64,000 bases of DNA from Glossina fuscipes (lineage: Eukaryota; Arthropoda; Insecta; Diptera; Glossinidae). The position numbers were made by a program, and so were the translations under genes. Below the pieces are notes generated by a model. That model was not told the origin of the DNA and made no database searches. It saw nothing but the letters and a program-made list of their open reading frames with translations. Below, one piece after another: positions 1-11,675 of this stretch (within the stretch, counting starts at the first letter, position 1; each line of letters opens with the position of its first letter). The stretch lies in NCBI RefSeq assembly GCF_014805625.2, contig NW_023998414.1:4572402-4636401 (forward strand), read 5' to 3'.

Positions 1-311
1 TTTTCTTTTTTGAAACAAACCATAACACTTATGCATTAGATGATATTAAAAAAAATAATAATTAATAATAATAGTAAAGAATAAGAAATAATTTATTAAG
101 CACAGAAAATTTACACAAATATCAACAGAAAGATATCCTTTGCAAAAATTGTGCAATTAGTTGGCGAATCCTTAGAGAAATAGATAGAAGCATACACAAA
201 TCTACCTATAAAACAGTGATAATAACAAATCAAAATGTTTTCGCCCGAAAATACCAATGCAATGCAATGACACTTGAACATATTATGAGGATGAGAAATA
301 ATGGATAGAAA

Positions 312-336
312 GAAGCAGCAGCAGCAGCAGCAACAA
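312..336 (+). repeat. CAG trinucleotide array
   Basis: gcagcagcagcagcagcaac-type run. It makes a poly-Cys frame on the opposite strand that is not a gene. Confidence 0.85.
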
Positions 337-796
337 CTCAAAATAGAAAAGATAAATATAAATAAATAAATTCATTTCTCACACACGATATACGAAAAAT
401 AATTCAATATATCTTCAAAAAAAAAAAAAAAAAAATGAACAAAAAGGCAAAAATTATTATTATTGTAAGCCATTTCAAGTCAAATGTAGCCGTCTCCTAG
501 TCTATTGACAACTACTACTACTTTCGAAGCATTTAAGTAATAAAATATTTTTCAAATACTCGCTTATCTTTCCTTAGCAAACGTTCTCTATACAACGCCA
601 TATCTTGACTCTGTCAATGGGAAGAAAAGATGTGACTTTTTGTCTTATTATATTGCATTCCTACCTACATATGCTGAAAAAACTTATTATATTTCGTACC
701 CACCAATATTGAAAGCAATTTTTCTATTACACATACAATCTTGATGTTTTTACATAAAGCAATTCCCAAGTTATGAACGACTTTTAGCAGTTAAGC

Positions 797-797
797 A

Positions 798-842
<45 letters not shown>
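797..842. repeat. (AT)n microsatellite
   Basis: About 20 AT units after an atatgt start. No GTCY tract lies within 400 bp on the right, so it is not assigned to an element. Confidence 0.95.
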
Positions 843-844
<2 letters not shown>

Positions 845-1157
845 GATGGGATAGATTAGTTAGAAGATCGGGTCTCATGGTTCTTCAAAATGAACGTGTA
901 ATCCTAGTTTGTGGAAATATCTTATCCCTTAATATCCATGCCACACTATCCAAAAGGATTTAGGTCTTAGCTGTTTTGCGAACTGATCGTATCGCGAGTA
1001 TATCTCAATGATCTGATCCGCTTAATTAAATTTAAATTTACATTCAAAGTTCATAACACACACAAACCAATCAAAACGGTTTTATAGTCATTTTTTAAAA
1101 TTTCGTAATTTTTTCGTAAATTTAAATATCTTTCACTAATATTGACCCAATTTTTGA

Positions 1158-1415
1158 TACCCTGCACCATTTGTGATACAGAATGTGTTAAGTTTGTGCG
1201 GACGTACGTAACACGCAGAAGTTCGTAAGATAGACTCATCTTTTATTACACCTTATCGATTGAGATTGATTTTCTGGTTCGATCTAATCGATGTCTGTCC
1301 GTCCAGCTTATCTCTGTCTATATCGTCATTTTTAAAGTATTTTAATCAAATTTAGTAGACTGACAAGCTTTAATCCAAAACCGAGTGCTATTAAAAATGC
1401 TTCAGATCGACGCCA
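1158..1415 (+). mobile_element. GTCY-type short repeat, subfamily beginning taccctgc
   Basis: It begins with taccctgcaccat, followed by gttaagtttgtgcggacgta, then the atctaatcgatgtctgtccg block with its GTCY tract at 1289-1319. It ends in a segment related to caatcaaatttagtaga and gcttcagatcg. The tail corresponds to the conserved block found after the GTCY tract in the other copies at 5.5, 31 and 47 kb. There is no coding potential. Confidence 0.6.
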
Positions 1416-3783
1416 TAAACGAATATTCGAGAGCTGTTGTACCGTTAATTTGTTTTTAATAATTTTTTTTAAATGGCAAAATAAATGTAGAGACAAATGT
1501 AAAAAATTTGTTCGAGAGGAAAAACCCATAATTACGTGATCACAACGGATCATTACCCTCTAACTGCATTGTATTGGAAGTTGAAGAAGGATCGTTAGCT
1601 ATGCAAAAAAATCTGTCTTTTCCTCAATTTGTTTTTTTCTTTGTTTCTTTCTTTCAACAATTCCAAGGCGCGTTTGTGTGATGAGCTCGAAAGAGTTGAA
1701 TAAGGAAAAGGAAGAAAGAAGCTCGAATTTTTTGTCAACTTGGAAATGTAATATCCCGGCGAGAACATTCATGCTTTCTAATCTCGTTCTGTTGTAATCC
1801 GTTATCAGGTTTACTAATCTTCAAATAAATTTTTGTAGAATATGTCACTTCATAATATCATATTATGCTAATATACGAATATTAACAACAAAATTCAGGT
1901 TAGCCCTAGCTGCCATACCCATAGTTTACCCATTTTAACCAGTCAACATATATAAGCATATATATATATATATCTTCGCATCCTCAATTGCGAAGATATA
2001 AAACCCGCTTTGGATCCGCCGCGATTAAAACTAAAAGATTGGATTTATATAAATATATCATACCATTCAATAAATTCATAGGATGACACTACTGCCAAAT
2101 TTATACGATTTTTAGGTAGTAACAGTGTCCGAACAAAATGTATCCTGACTTATTGACTATTAGTTTTGCAAGTTACAATCGTTTTCTTCGTCAAGTCGTG
2201 GCAACAGCACTTAATAGGTGGCGTTATTACGTTACAACAATCAAGGCTTTTGTGTCTAAACTACAAAATATGAATATAGAAAATGTTTGGATTGAATAAG
2301 ATCCTGCTCGACACCGTACAGGCTGAGAAAATACGGCAATACTATCGGATGAATGTATTTCTTCTTTGTGAATTTATGATGTCGGGATTTACCCTATATA
2401 GGTAAGACTGTCCTCTTTTTATTCTGTGCTATTATTTTAAATTTTTATCATCTGTGCTTTAGGAAGGATATTTCATTTCAGTAATATTTGGATCCTTTCC
2501 TTTTTTGGTAGGGTAGAAACTTTGCCGTATATTGCAAGCAAATATCGTAAGGGAGATAGGGCTACGTTAGTTTAGTATTTTGGGCTGAACAAAATTATAT
2601 ACCAAACGCAGATCGTGCTGGAATGAGATATTTAGGTCGATTGGCAACGCAAGCTAGCTGCTTCCCTTTTAATGGTCGTTTTAACGATACGATGGTATAG
2701 TTAGTTAGTCTTCTGAGTTGCTATCCATTAAACATTTGTATACTTAGCTTGGGCATAAACGTCGATTAGTATACAATGTCTACATATTATAACATGTTAG
2801 AGAGCTTATAAGCATTCGTGAAGACTTTTTTGAAACCTTAACCTTCTTTTCTTTTTTTCTATTGCAAATTATTCTGTATTGTTGGCCAACAAATGTAACT
2901 TGTTTAATAGACTTAATATATCAACTTTAAGTTCATTTTGAATTTTGCTTCGATTGTAATTCTTTTCAAGTACTACAACTATGATCATTTCTGTCGGCTG
3001 CACTCTTCATATAGCTTTATTGAATAATGTCGACGTCTACCCTAATTAATAAGTGCATTAATGTGGAGGCAGAGGATATGTGTGAAAATGATTTTTGCTA
3101 TACTCCTGTATGCATTTTCGAAAGTTCAGTACGAGAGGAGAGAAATGTTAGGACAGAGATTATTTGAAAAACACCCGACACGGCGAAAGGAGTTTGAAAA
3201 AAATCCCGTTATGAAGCTTAAGTTTAAAATTTTGAAAACGTTTAGCTGGCTTTAGCATTTGTTAGTAGATTCTCAGGGAAATTGTTAAGCGGGGAAAATT
3301 TGCTAGTGTTAGAAGTATCGCGCACTGAAAGAATCTGTTTTGTCGACTGAAATTGAAAATATTGTTTGGAAAAGCTTTATGAAGAGAACATACCATGAAC
3401 AACGCACCAAATGATCGACCCAATGGAATCCAAATGATGAAAAAAAACTTTACAAAATGGCATTCGACGATTATCGATTGAACGGATTTCGCAAAATCTC
3501 TTGAAAAATTTCTATATATTTTACTAACAATTCGTTACCTATCTTTATAATAGACGTTCTTATCGGTTCCTTTTCAAAGACTATACTTTTCATTCAAAAA
3601 AAAAAAAAAATTTAATGAATAAATTAATAAAATAAAAAACCATTAATGATTGTTTTTAAGTAGCACTTAATGTTTATGAGAATTTAATGAAGAGCGTAAA
3701 AAAAAAGGGGAAGAAAATAAAGGAACAGAATTATGCCATAAAAAGCTGTATAAATCAATAAACTCAAAGCGTGTTTGGCTTGC

Positions 3784-3816
3784 ACATGCATGCATGCGTG
3801 CATGCATGCATGCATT
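3784..3816. repeat. (TGCA)n tetranucleotide array
   Basis: tgcacatgcatgcatgcgtg and following units; self-complementary, so it can form cruciforms. The alternating purine-pyrimidine pattern also favours Z-DNA. Confidence 0.88.
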
Positions 3817-4182
3817 ACAGTAAGCTTAATAAAGTGTATAATTTAAGCATTAGCGTAACTTACATTATTCTCATCGAACACACGAAATACCAGTGAGGCA
3901 AATTTACTTGGATCTCCTTGGGGGAAAAATTGTTTATAAATTTTAATAAAACCCTGAGAGGATGGTTATAAACATAATTTGATATAATACACGCGTATAT
4001 ACATATAAACACACGCACATATAGAACATACGCACGCAGAAATATATCAGTCCATGCGCACCGGGAGATCATGTATAGAGCAATAGTAATCAATGGCGCC
4101 ATATTAGTTGTTAGTGTAGATGGCGTCATAAGCAACATAAACCGTATGTATGCACATAAGTATATTTATATAAACCGTGCGT

Positions 4183-4186
<4 letters not shown>

Positions 4187-4213
<27 letters not shown>
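4187..4213. repeat. (AT)n microsatellite
   Basis: Thirteen or so AT units, not linked to a recognised repeat element. Confidence 0.93.
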
Positions 4214-4219
<6 letters not shown>

Positions 4220-4457
4220 TAGCGATGCGTTACATTTAATCGAATATGTCACGGATATTAAATGGCATACAAAATATCAGAAATTGTTAGCATTCCCATG
4301 GTTGATCAGCACGAATTACGTAGCGAAAGCCAAAATGTAGAGAGAAAGTAATCAAAAGTTTTTAACACAAGAAGAAAAATATCGGTTTAGATTGTTTCAT
4401 TTTGATGGATTTTATTTCGTTGGTTATAAAAATTGCAATTAGTTTTGTGTTATTTTT

Positions 4458-4459
4458 TG

Positions 4460-4491
<32 letters not shown>

Positions 4492-4502
4492 GTTGTTGTT
4501 AT
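4458..4502 (+). repeat. (TTA)n/(TTG)n compound microsatellite
   Basis: A run of TTA units flanked on both sides by TTG units. It resembles the TAA-type tail seen at 53388 but no coding remnant was found beside it. Confidence 0.88.
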
Positions 4503-5478
4503 TTTACATTAGAAGTACATATTAAAATTTTAATAACCAATAATCCAAGCAATTCGTAAAATACAAAAACAAAAAAACAAAAAAACATATTTAATAAAAA
4601 CATATAAAAATTTCATAATAATTTCATAGGTAAGCGAGAGGTTTTACTTACTTCTTCGGTGAGTAAACCATTGGGACAGTCTTTTAAAAATCCTTTATGC
4701 CTTCATATAGAAAATGAACACATGAAGTGTTTACGGAAAAAAAAAAAAAAAAAAAAACCCATTAATGCTATAAAGTATTTTGAAATGTTTTCGTTTCATT
4801 GTTACTCACCATTGTCTGATTTCTTTTTCTGTAACTGAAAGTAAAAGCAATGAAAGACAGAATTTTTGATTAATCAATTCGTTACTTAACTATCAAATTC
4901 TTGTGTAGAGTAGGTAAGTAAGTAACACACTCTTGAATATATTATAACCAACTTGCAGTCATTTCTTTGCAGTCTCTTGCATCAAGATACCTAATTTTTA
5001 TTAAGGGAATTTGGGCCTGGGATACTAAGGAAAATTGCATCAAGTAAAATAAAAATTTATGCCCACAAAACAAGCTACAAAGTTGCGATTAATTACATGC
5101 CTTACACAAAGTATATTAAATTTATTATTAAGTCTTTGCAAACGCATGAAAATACGAACGGCAAGTGTCGCACGTATTCTTGATGAACGTGAGTGGAAAA
5201 GTCTGTTTTTGGATGTTTGTCTCTCGGATACAATTGTCTTTAGGAGATTGAAAATTTTTCATTTTTTAATAAATTTAACAAATTTTTTTTTTTCTACTGC
5301 CACCAAAGTAGAACAGCAGAGTGGGTAAAGCATTACAAAGCTTCGTCACATAGCCAAACGGCTTATACAAATTGGTTATTCACTACCTAATACTGTTTGT
5401 GTTTGTTTTTACACTCTACATTACTTGTATACGATTGAAGACCTTTTCACTTTTTTATTTTTCATAATTCCGTTCGTT

Positions 5479-5680
5479 AATCTTGTCTGCCCATCTGTCT
5501 ATCTGTCTGCCTCGTTTTCGTGCATTTAACCTACAGGCCACAAATTTGAGATAGTTTGATGAAATTTGGTACACTGGCTTGTTTTAGCTCCACGAAGAAC
5601 ACTGTTAAAATTGATCCAAATAGGGCCACTTTTTCGACTGCTTCCCGCATAACCCCCCCAACTTGAAAAGCCATTGTATG
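5479..5680 (+). mobile_element. GTCY-type short repeat fragment
   Basis: The GTCY tract (5483-5512) is followed by the conserved block acaggccacaaatttgagat and gtttgatgaaatttggtaca, then ccactttttcgactgcttcc. The same three blocks in the same order occur at about 31.05 and 47.1 kb. The left part of the element is missing. Confidence 0.65.
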
Positions 5681-5690
5681 ACTACCTGTA

Positions 5691-5822
5691 GAGCGGTGTA
5701 GAGTATTTAGCGGCAGGCCATGGCTTTTTATAGTGTCTTTACTTGCATAGGTATCGGAATGGTGGCCGTTAGTATGTTTGTTTCTCCCGTCATCAGAGGT
5801 CTCTACACTATTTACACCGCTC
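5691..5822. repeat. Inverted repeat with 10-bp arms flanking a GC-rich 112-bp segment
   Basis: The arms are gagcggtgta (5691-5700) and tacaccgctc (5813-5822), perfectly complementary. The interior and the flank to about 5845 are less AT-rich than the neighbourhood. Read on the minus strand it forms part of a 103-codon frame (5531-5842) whose other half is plain GTCY-type repeat, so the frame is not taken as a gene. A small inverted-repeat element or an exapted fragment is possible. Confidence 0.55.
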
Positions 5823-5842
5823 CGATGGCTTCGTGCGCTCAT

Positions 5843-7418
5843 TTTGGGCTTTTTTTTTTACAGTAATAAATACGTACGAATTCGCATACGTTATGCGCAG
5901 GGTATTATGCTATGACTTCTAGTATGCATACGCGTGTGATATTTATGGTGTAGAGCTGATGTTATTTTCAGTCGAAATATGACGGCATACCCGCATTCGA
6001 GCATACCATCTTGGTCCGGATTATTTTAGTTGTGATTAGTGCTGCGTGATGAGGGCATATTTGTGTATGAGCATTGTGTATGTTGTAACACGGCATGATC
6101 AATGCAGACTTAAATACCATAATAGTGTGTTTACATTTAAATAAATATATCAAATATTTTCAATACGTTAATAATAGTTTATGGTAATTAGAAATCAGAA
6201 AAGCGCATATATATCAAATGATTCGTTGGAAGCTGAAGACACCATTTTTCCCTTTTTCTTGCTTTGTCTTTCATTTTTTGCTAACATTGTTATCAGCTTC
6301 TTTTGTTTCATATGATATTAACGTGATTAAAACGACTGCAGTATAATCTTTGTTTGTCCAACAAGTAACACTTGAAAAGTTAATGAATGCATTTCTCTTT
6401 TATCAACAGACAATTGATGCGGTAATAACATAGCTTACGAATATATTTACAATGGAAGCAAAAAAAAAAAAAACCTTACTTTTGCCCTCTTAAGAGTGTT
6501 CGTGTCATTTGCATATTTCTCTATCCTTGTTACTGTTTAAGCACCGTTTTCTATGCCAGCAGTCACTGGATCAAAAAATAGAAAATTTCATTTAAAGAGA
6601 TAGAAAATCAGGAAAATAACATTAAATATGACGAATTTTGCTATTACGCTAAAACTGTTTTTCTAAAATTTTATCATTCCATTCTATTGAAGGAACAAAA
6701 ACAAAACATACATATACACATTTTATAAATTATCGAAAGAACACATACTATTTAAGTGGTCCTGAGGATAACTTTGCATTAACAAAATCGCAATCACTTA
6801 AACAATATGGACGAAAATTAACTCATAGGTAAATGCTAAATGGTTACGTTGGTTATCTTTAATTCAGACCACGTCACTTATTTTAAGATTTTCACTTTTT
6901 ATCTAGCATTCTTTCATAAGTTAGTTTATTTTTACTCAATTATTGCTTTTCACCTCATTTTGAGGTGTTTAAAGCTTTCATCTATTATCTGCGAAAAACA
7001 CTAACAATAACCTCGAGCGATCAAATCAGCCTCCTTCTGTGTTTAACGTTTCTTTCATTTCATCTCAATAGACAACAACTTTACTTAATAATGATAAATG
7101 CAATCCTTTTCACAATTGTTTGTATATTAATGTAATAATAATGTAATAACAAAACGGATTTGCTTATAACGAGGCCTTCGGTACGTATACGCTGCAATCT
7201 GAGTAAAATGAATAAAATGCATTGCACATTACGTATGAGTAACTAAAAATTCTTTATATACAAAAAATTTGGCTTTGGCAACTCAATATACATTTTATGT
7301 ACATGTCTAATTTGTAATCTTGTATCTCTCACTCCATCGGACTTGGTTAGATATTTAAGCCCATGCGAGAAGGATGAGATATACGCTATATACGCTCATC
7401 ACATAAATGCTTTTTTTA
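5843..7418. other. AT-rich spacer
   Basis: Nothing recognised. Confidence 0.55.
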
Positions 7419-8005
7419 AACCCATCACAGAAGAATGTGGAGGTTTATTCATTTCGTTGAAACGTTTGCAACGCCCAGAAGGAACTTTTGAAGACGTCAC
7501 AAACGTATATATATATATATATATATTCTTGATGAGCACCAAATTCTGAATCAATTTAAGCATGTCGGTCTGTTCGTCTATTCGTCTGGCTGCCTGTACA
7601 TCTGACTAATATCCGTAGTAAACATTCTCCTGGCCGCAAAAATGAAGCTATACACTGCAATCTTGACTGAAACACTGAAAGTTTTGAAAGTCGATTGAAG
7701 GACAGTGCTACAGTGCTACGCAGATTGAAGGCAGTGTGTTTTCAAAAGGAATAAAACAATGGTGTTTTGTTATATATAAATAAATGTAGAAAACCTTCAC
7801 GGTACATTCTGTGAGCAATGCTATAATACTTCTACGAAAGCGGATAAAATCGCCCACGCCTACTTAATTTTATAGTATGTCAAAATGTCATTTTCTTATC
7901 AAAACTTTTATACCAACCATGCAGTGTCCGTGGTAAGCGTTCTTCCGTTAGCGCAAATGAGCATATCGTCTACAAACTTGCAACTGGCAAGAGAATTTGA
8001 ATAGG
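7419..8005 (+). mobile_element. Two-module AT/GTCY repeat element, degenerate copy
   Basis: The copy starts with cccatcacagaagaatgtgg and gaaacgtttgcaacgcccag, then (TA)n at about 7507-7526, tcttgatgagcaccaaattc, and a decayed GTCY tract. It continues through a recognisable but diverged middle segment and ends with a block at 7940-7970 related to gttagcgaaaatgaagat / cgcctacaaa. The second GTCY tract and its flanks are largely lost. Confidence 0.6.
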
Positions 8006-8224
8006 ACCCAATGCGACGAAAACCATACATTCTGTTGGTTTCGTTCCTTTTCGCTTTGCTATGAAATCCAAATTTTTCTCATTAATTCCGAGATTCTATT
8101 ATTAAGTAATTTTTGCCAAGAAATTTTGATTATTACAAATTTATTTATGCATATAATTACTTTTAAAAAATAAGTCTTTATACGGGCAGTCCTCGTAAAT
8201 GTTCCGCGTGCCAATTCATTTTTA

Positions 8225-8450
8225 ATAAACTTTCGCCTTCAGCCAAAAGACATCGGTGCACCATATCTCGTGAAATCTTGCGATCTGCAGGTAGAAGACA
8301 AGCATGGATAAATAGACACCAGACAAACCGAAGGACTGACAGACGAGGTTAAATCGATTGAGAAAATCATTAAAAATCGAACGCTATAATTATAAGAAAT
8401 TCGTTCGTAAGTCCCTCTGAGTGCTACACAAATACCCAACTACTTGTTAT
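8225..8450 (-). mobile_element. GTCY-type short repeat, minus strand, decayed
   Basis: On the minus strand there is a GTCY tract (about 8318-8345) flanked by atcgatttaacc on one side and the ctgcagatcgcaagatttca block on the other. This is the order seen in the 5.5, 31 and 47 kb copies. Divergence is high, so the boundaries are approximate. Confidence 0.45.
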
Positions 8451-10854
8451 GACACTGCGCCTACAAGAAAGACTTATTGAAGACTTAGCCTCGGAGGTTG
8501 CTAAGATGTCAATGTAAAACTTGTCCCGATTGACTCCAAAATAAATATAACTTTATGATTTGTTTTAAGTCGATCTATTCAGAGACAGAAGAAGAAGCGA
8601 TTGTCTGAAATTTCCCCAGTGTGCCTTTATAGCTCCACTTGACACTTGACAGTAATTTTGTACAATTTTTTCTTAGTTTCAAGAATTCACAATTTCAAAA
8701 GTCCGACACTTGTTGGAGGTATAGAAAAAAAAAATTGATTCATATGATATCGGAAATGCATATTAATGCATACATATTTGACACAATATTATATATGTGT
8801 GCACTGTATGCAGATATTTCTCCAGTTGAGTAAGCAAGAAGCAACTCTTTCCCCTAATTATTTCCCCTAATTCATACAACTAGCTGCGAGGCGCTACTTT
8901 TGTATGCAAAGACTGTCACTACAAATATGAGTCGTATTCATTTATCGCATCGTATATCAATAATAAATAATTTGAAGCTAGTGATGCTTTCGCAAGTAAG
9001 GAGAATAATCGCAGATATTCAAAAGGATTTATCTCCGGATTTATCTCCGGATTTCAGTCAATATCGAGTCAAGGAAAGCCGAATAAATTTTATTCCTACA
9101 TAAAACTTCTATAAACGACAAGTGATCTACAAAGAATTTCTGGACACAATTTATCAGTTGAAAAAGTTCTCATTGAGATAAGCTATTATATTACGTAAGT
9201 AAAGTAATGAGGTTTTGGGTAAGTGAATATGAAATCTCTTATTGAAGTTCATGGTTTAGTTTTTACCGCACCCTGTATTCGCTGAATAATATGAGATAAG
9301 CCATTACATTACGTCAGTAAAGCAATGAGGTTTCGTTTAAATGAATATGATATCTCTTGTTAAAGTGTACGATACCCTGTATACGCTGAATAGAATGAGT
9401 AAAATCAGACGACAGATTCAGTTACGGAACAATAACTAACAATGAATATTAGAAGAAATTTTGCAGACAGTAATAGCAAACAACAACTAGTGCATTCGGA
9501 TAGAAAACAATGTGAAATGTTTTTGAAGCGGTAAGAACAAAAGGGGGGAAGGAAGAAGAAGAATAAGAAGAAAAAAAACAAATCATAATAAATACGTAAC
9601 AATTGGTTTCACGTGAATTTATGCAATTACTTTATGTGTGGGGCATACAGTTATGTTGATTTGCGTGTACTTTTGTGCATATTCATCTACATATGTAAAA
9701 GAGTAAACCATGTTATATAGTATAGTAGTTAGATATAAACACACACAGCGGTTGACGATAACATTTTTTCTTTTTTTTTTTATTAAAATTCATGCATTGT
9801 CAGTACATAAGGAAGCTCGTAGAAATTTCCCTTCTTTTTTTTTTTTTTTTTTTTATTTTGTAACCTCCATTACACAAAAGTTGAGCATGTACTTGTACTT
9901 GTATCATATTGTTTATATTTATAGATGCACATAAGAAGCGTGACATAGTGTATATATAATTGATCGCCAAGCGACTAGAAGACTTATTCAATTAGTAGTC
10001 GGTTTGTAGTTTAAACTTTGTTACGGTTCCATTTTTATCGAAAAGTTTCCATAAAGTTTCTTACTCCCCACCTATATATATGCATATATATATATATAAT
10101 TGCGGATGTAGAGAATCGAAGGCAATACTTATTTTTTGCAAATACTTATGCTATTGAGATTGTGAACTAAGATAGAATAAAATTTTAACGAGATAGTGGG
10201 TAACCAAGCTTCGCCCTAAGACAAATATGTTTTTCTCACTTGGTTTTCCGTTTCTCTTTTCCATGTGTGTTACGTTAGCCCCTTTTTGTTCTTTTAAAGC
10301 TTTTGTAAAGAAAACAATTTCATTTCACATGTCACATAATAACTGACATCCAACCAACAATGCAGGCACAATGAACGATTAATGTCGGTCGGTCAACAAT
10401 GAACATTACGTGCTTATGTATGCATAGGTCAAAATTCTTGATATGGTATAAATGCTTGAGTGAATGAAAGTATTGTCATTCAAAAGCATCCGGATGCGCC
10501 GGCACTCATACAAACATACATACATACAATTTTCTTTATAAACCAAATGCATTATTTAGTAACCATTTGTTGGAATAAAAAAAATTAGTAAAACTTCCAG
10601 GATATGCATAATAATGACTGCATAGATTACCATATTTGCCCTTGTCATTTGCATTTTTAAGCTTAAAAGCATATTGCCAATAAGCGAAAAAAACACAACG
10701 AAAAGAAAATAAAAAAAAAAAAAATCGAAATTGAAAAATTTGATTGAATTTTAAATATTGAATAAAATTATAGAAGAAACAAGCGGGAGAGCATTACCAA
10801 AATTGAGAAGAAAACACCAAACGTATGGTAAAAAACATGATCGCTTTTCGTTTT
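8451..10854. other. AT-rich spacer with local duplications
   Basis: It holds a 12-bp doublet (atttatctccgg twice, about 9028-9052), the 118-bp tandem duplication, poly-T runs near 9770 and 9837, and an (AT)n tract near 10075. No gene is seen. Confidence 0.55.
9175..9397 (+). repeat. Imperfect tandem duplication, period about 118 bp, two copies
   Basis: Copy one (9175-9292) and copy two (9293-9397) both run gagataagc(t/c)att, acattacgt-like, gtaaagtaatgaggttt-like, gaatatga(a/t)atctctt and a final block ccctgtat(t/a)cgctgaata. A 10-15 bp deletion separates them in the second half. Divergence implies an old duplication. The ccctgtat...cgctga block may be a repeat terminus. Confidence 0.8.
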
Positions 10855-11235
10855 GCGGCCACCCCCAGACGGGGTGCGTTTGGAAAAATCCGACGAAAGG
10901 TTCTGAAAGGTCTCATAAAGTACACATATTTTTGATCACCATCAAATTCTGAATCGATTTTAGCTTGTCCGTCAATCCATTTTTGTGGCTTCTACGATAA
11001 AAATTCCCCTAACCATAAATATTACGCTATCAGCTTCAAATTTAGCAGATATATTAGAAGTTCTTGGACGCAGCTTGGTATTAAAAATGAGCCAAATCGG
11101 TTAAAGGACACGACCATAGCGCAGCATGAAGTGAGAACACCTTTGCTTTCAATACGAAAAATACCAATATTTTTCTTATTACTCATAAAGTGCAATAGTA
11201 AATATTTGCATATTCCGAAGGTGATGGGTACCGAA
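10855..11235 (+). mobile_element. AT/GTCY repeat element, first module only
   Basis: It contains ataaagtacacatatttttg, the atcaccatcaaattctgaatc block, a very short GTCY tract near 10967, then the cttggacgcagcttggtatt block and a segment ending in cacctttgctttcaa. The right edge at 11210-11235 carries gaaggtgatgggta, the reverse complement of the usual left-end sequence of this family, so a second unit may have been joined there in inverted orientation. Confidence 0.6.
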
Positions 11236-11443
11236 AATGCACTCAACACGAATATAATTTATTTGTTTTTTTACACATCTTGCGAACGAAACGTACACTC
11301 GTAATGAGTGTAAAATTCTAAATTGGCTTCGTATGCCGCATGCTCTCTATACGACTTTCAATCATTAAAACACCAAATAAAAATCTAGTTAATCATCTGG
11401 AACTCTGTTGTCGTCGCTTCTGAATCAAACAAAGTCAGCTCCA

Positions 11444-11675
11444 TCACCTTGCCCGCGTTAATTCTAGTAAGATATTGTAGTCTTTTATGGTGGCATTGAT
11501 AGCAAAGTCATCAGCGAGCTTGCATGATTTGGTGATTAATTCCTTCCAAAACATCTGGTTTCCACGTCTTATTACCCTTCCACGGTTAACCAAAATAAGT
11601 CTGAAGCATCGTAGCCTTAGGCGAATGACATCTTCGACACCACTCATTTCCTCTCCGTTTTTAATAAAATACTAA
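11444..11675 (-). other. Pair of overlapping opposite-strand ORFs of unknown nature
   Basis: The minus-strand frame 11444-11647 (67 codons) reads RLILVNRGRVIRRGNQMFWKE... and ends ...LLELTRAR, and an antiparallel 62-codon frame overlaps it. The local DNA is less AT-rich than its surroundings, which alone favours open frames on both strands. The minus-strand product looks more protein-like. No domain is recognised. Confidence 0.2.

Larger units (their letters stand above)
1..1157. other. AT-rich spacer
   Basis: Apart from the CAG array, an A run near 420 and the (AT)n tract, I see no coding or repeat signature. Confidence 0.6.
1416..5478. other. AT-rich spacer
   Basis: Only simple repeats (1957-1975, 3784-3816, 4187-4213, 4458-4502, poly-A at about 4737-4757) are recognised. 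Short frames such as 3061-3255 and 5059-5328 have no protein-like features that set them apart from chance. Confidence 0.55.

Noticed and set aside
111..341. Minus-strand frame beginning with a poly-Cys run
   Set aside because: The Cys run is the reverse reading of a CAG microsatellite; the rest is AT-rich chance frame.
9710..9991. Overlapping frames on both strands with poly-Phe or poly-Lys
   Set aside because: Produced by poly-T tracts at 9770 and 9837.
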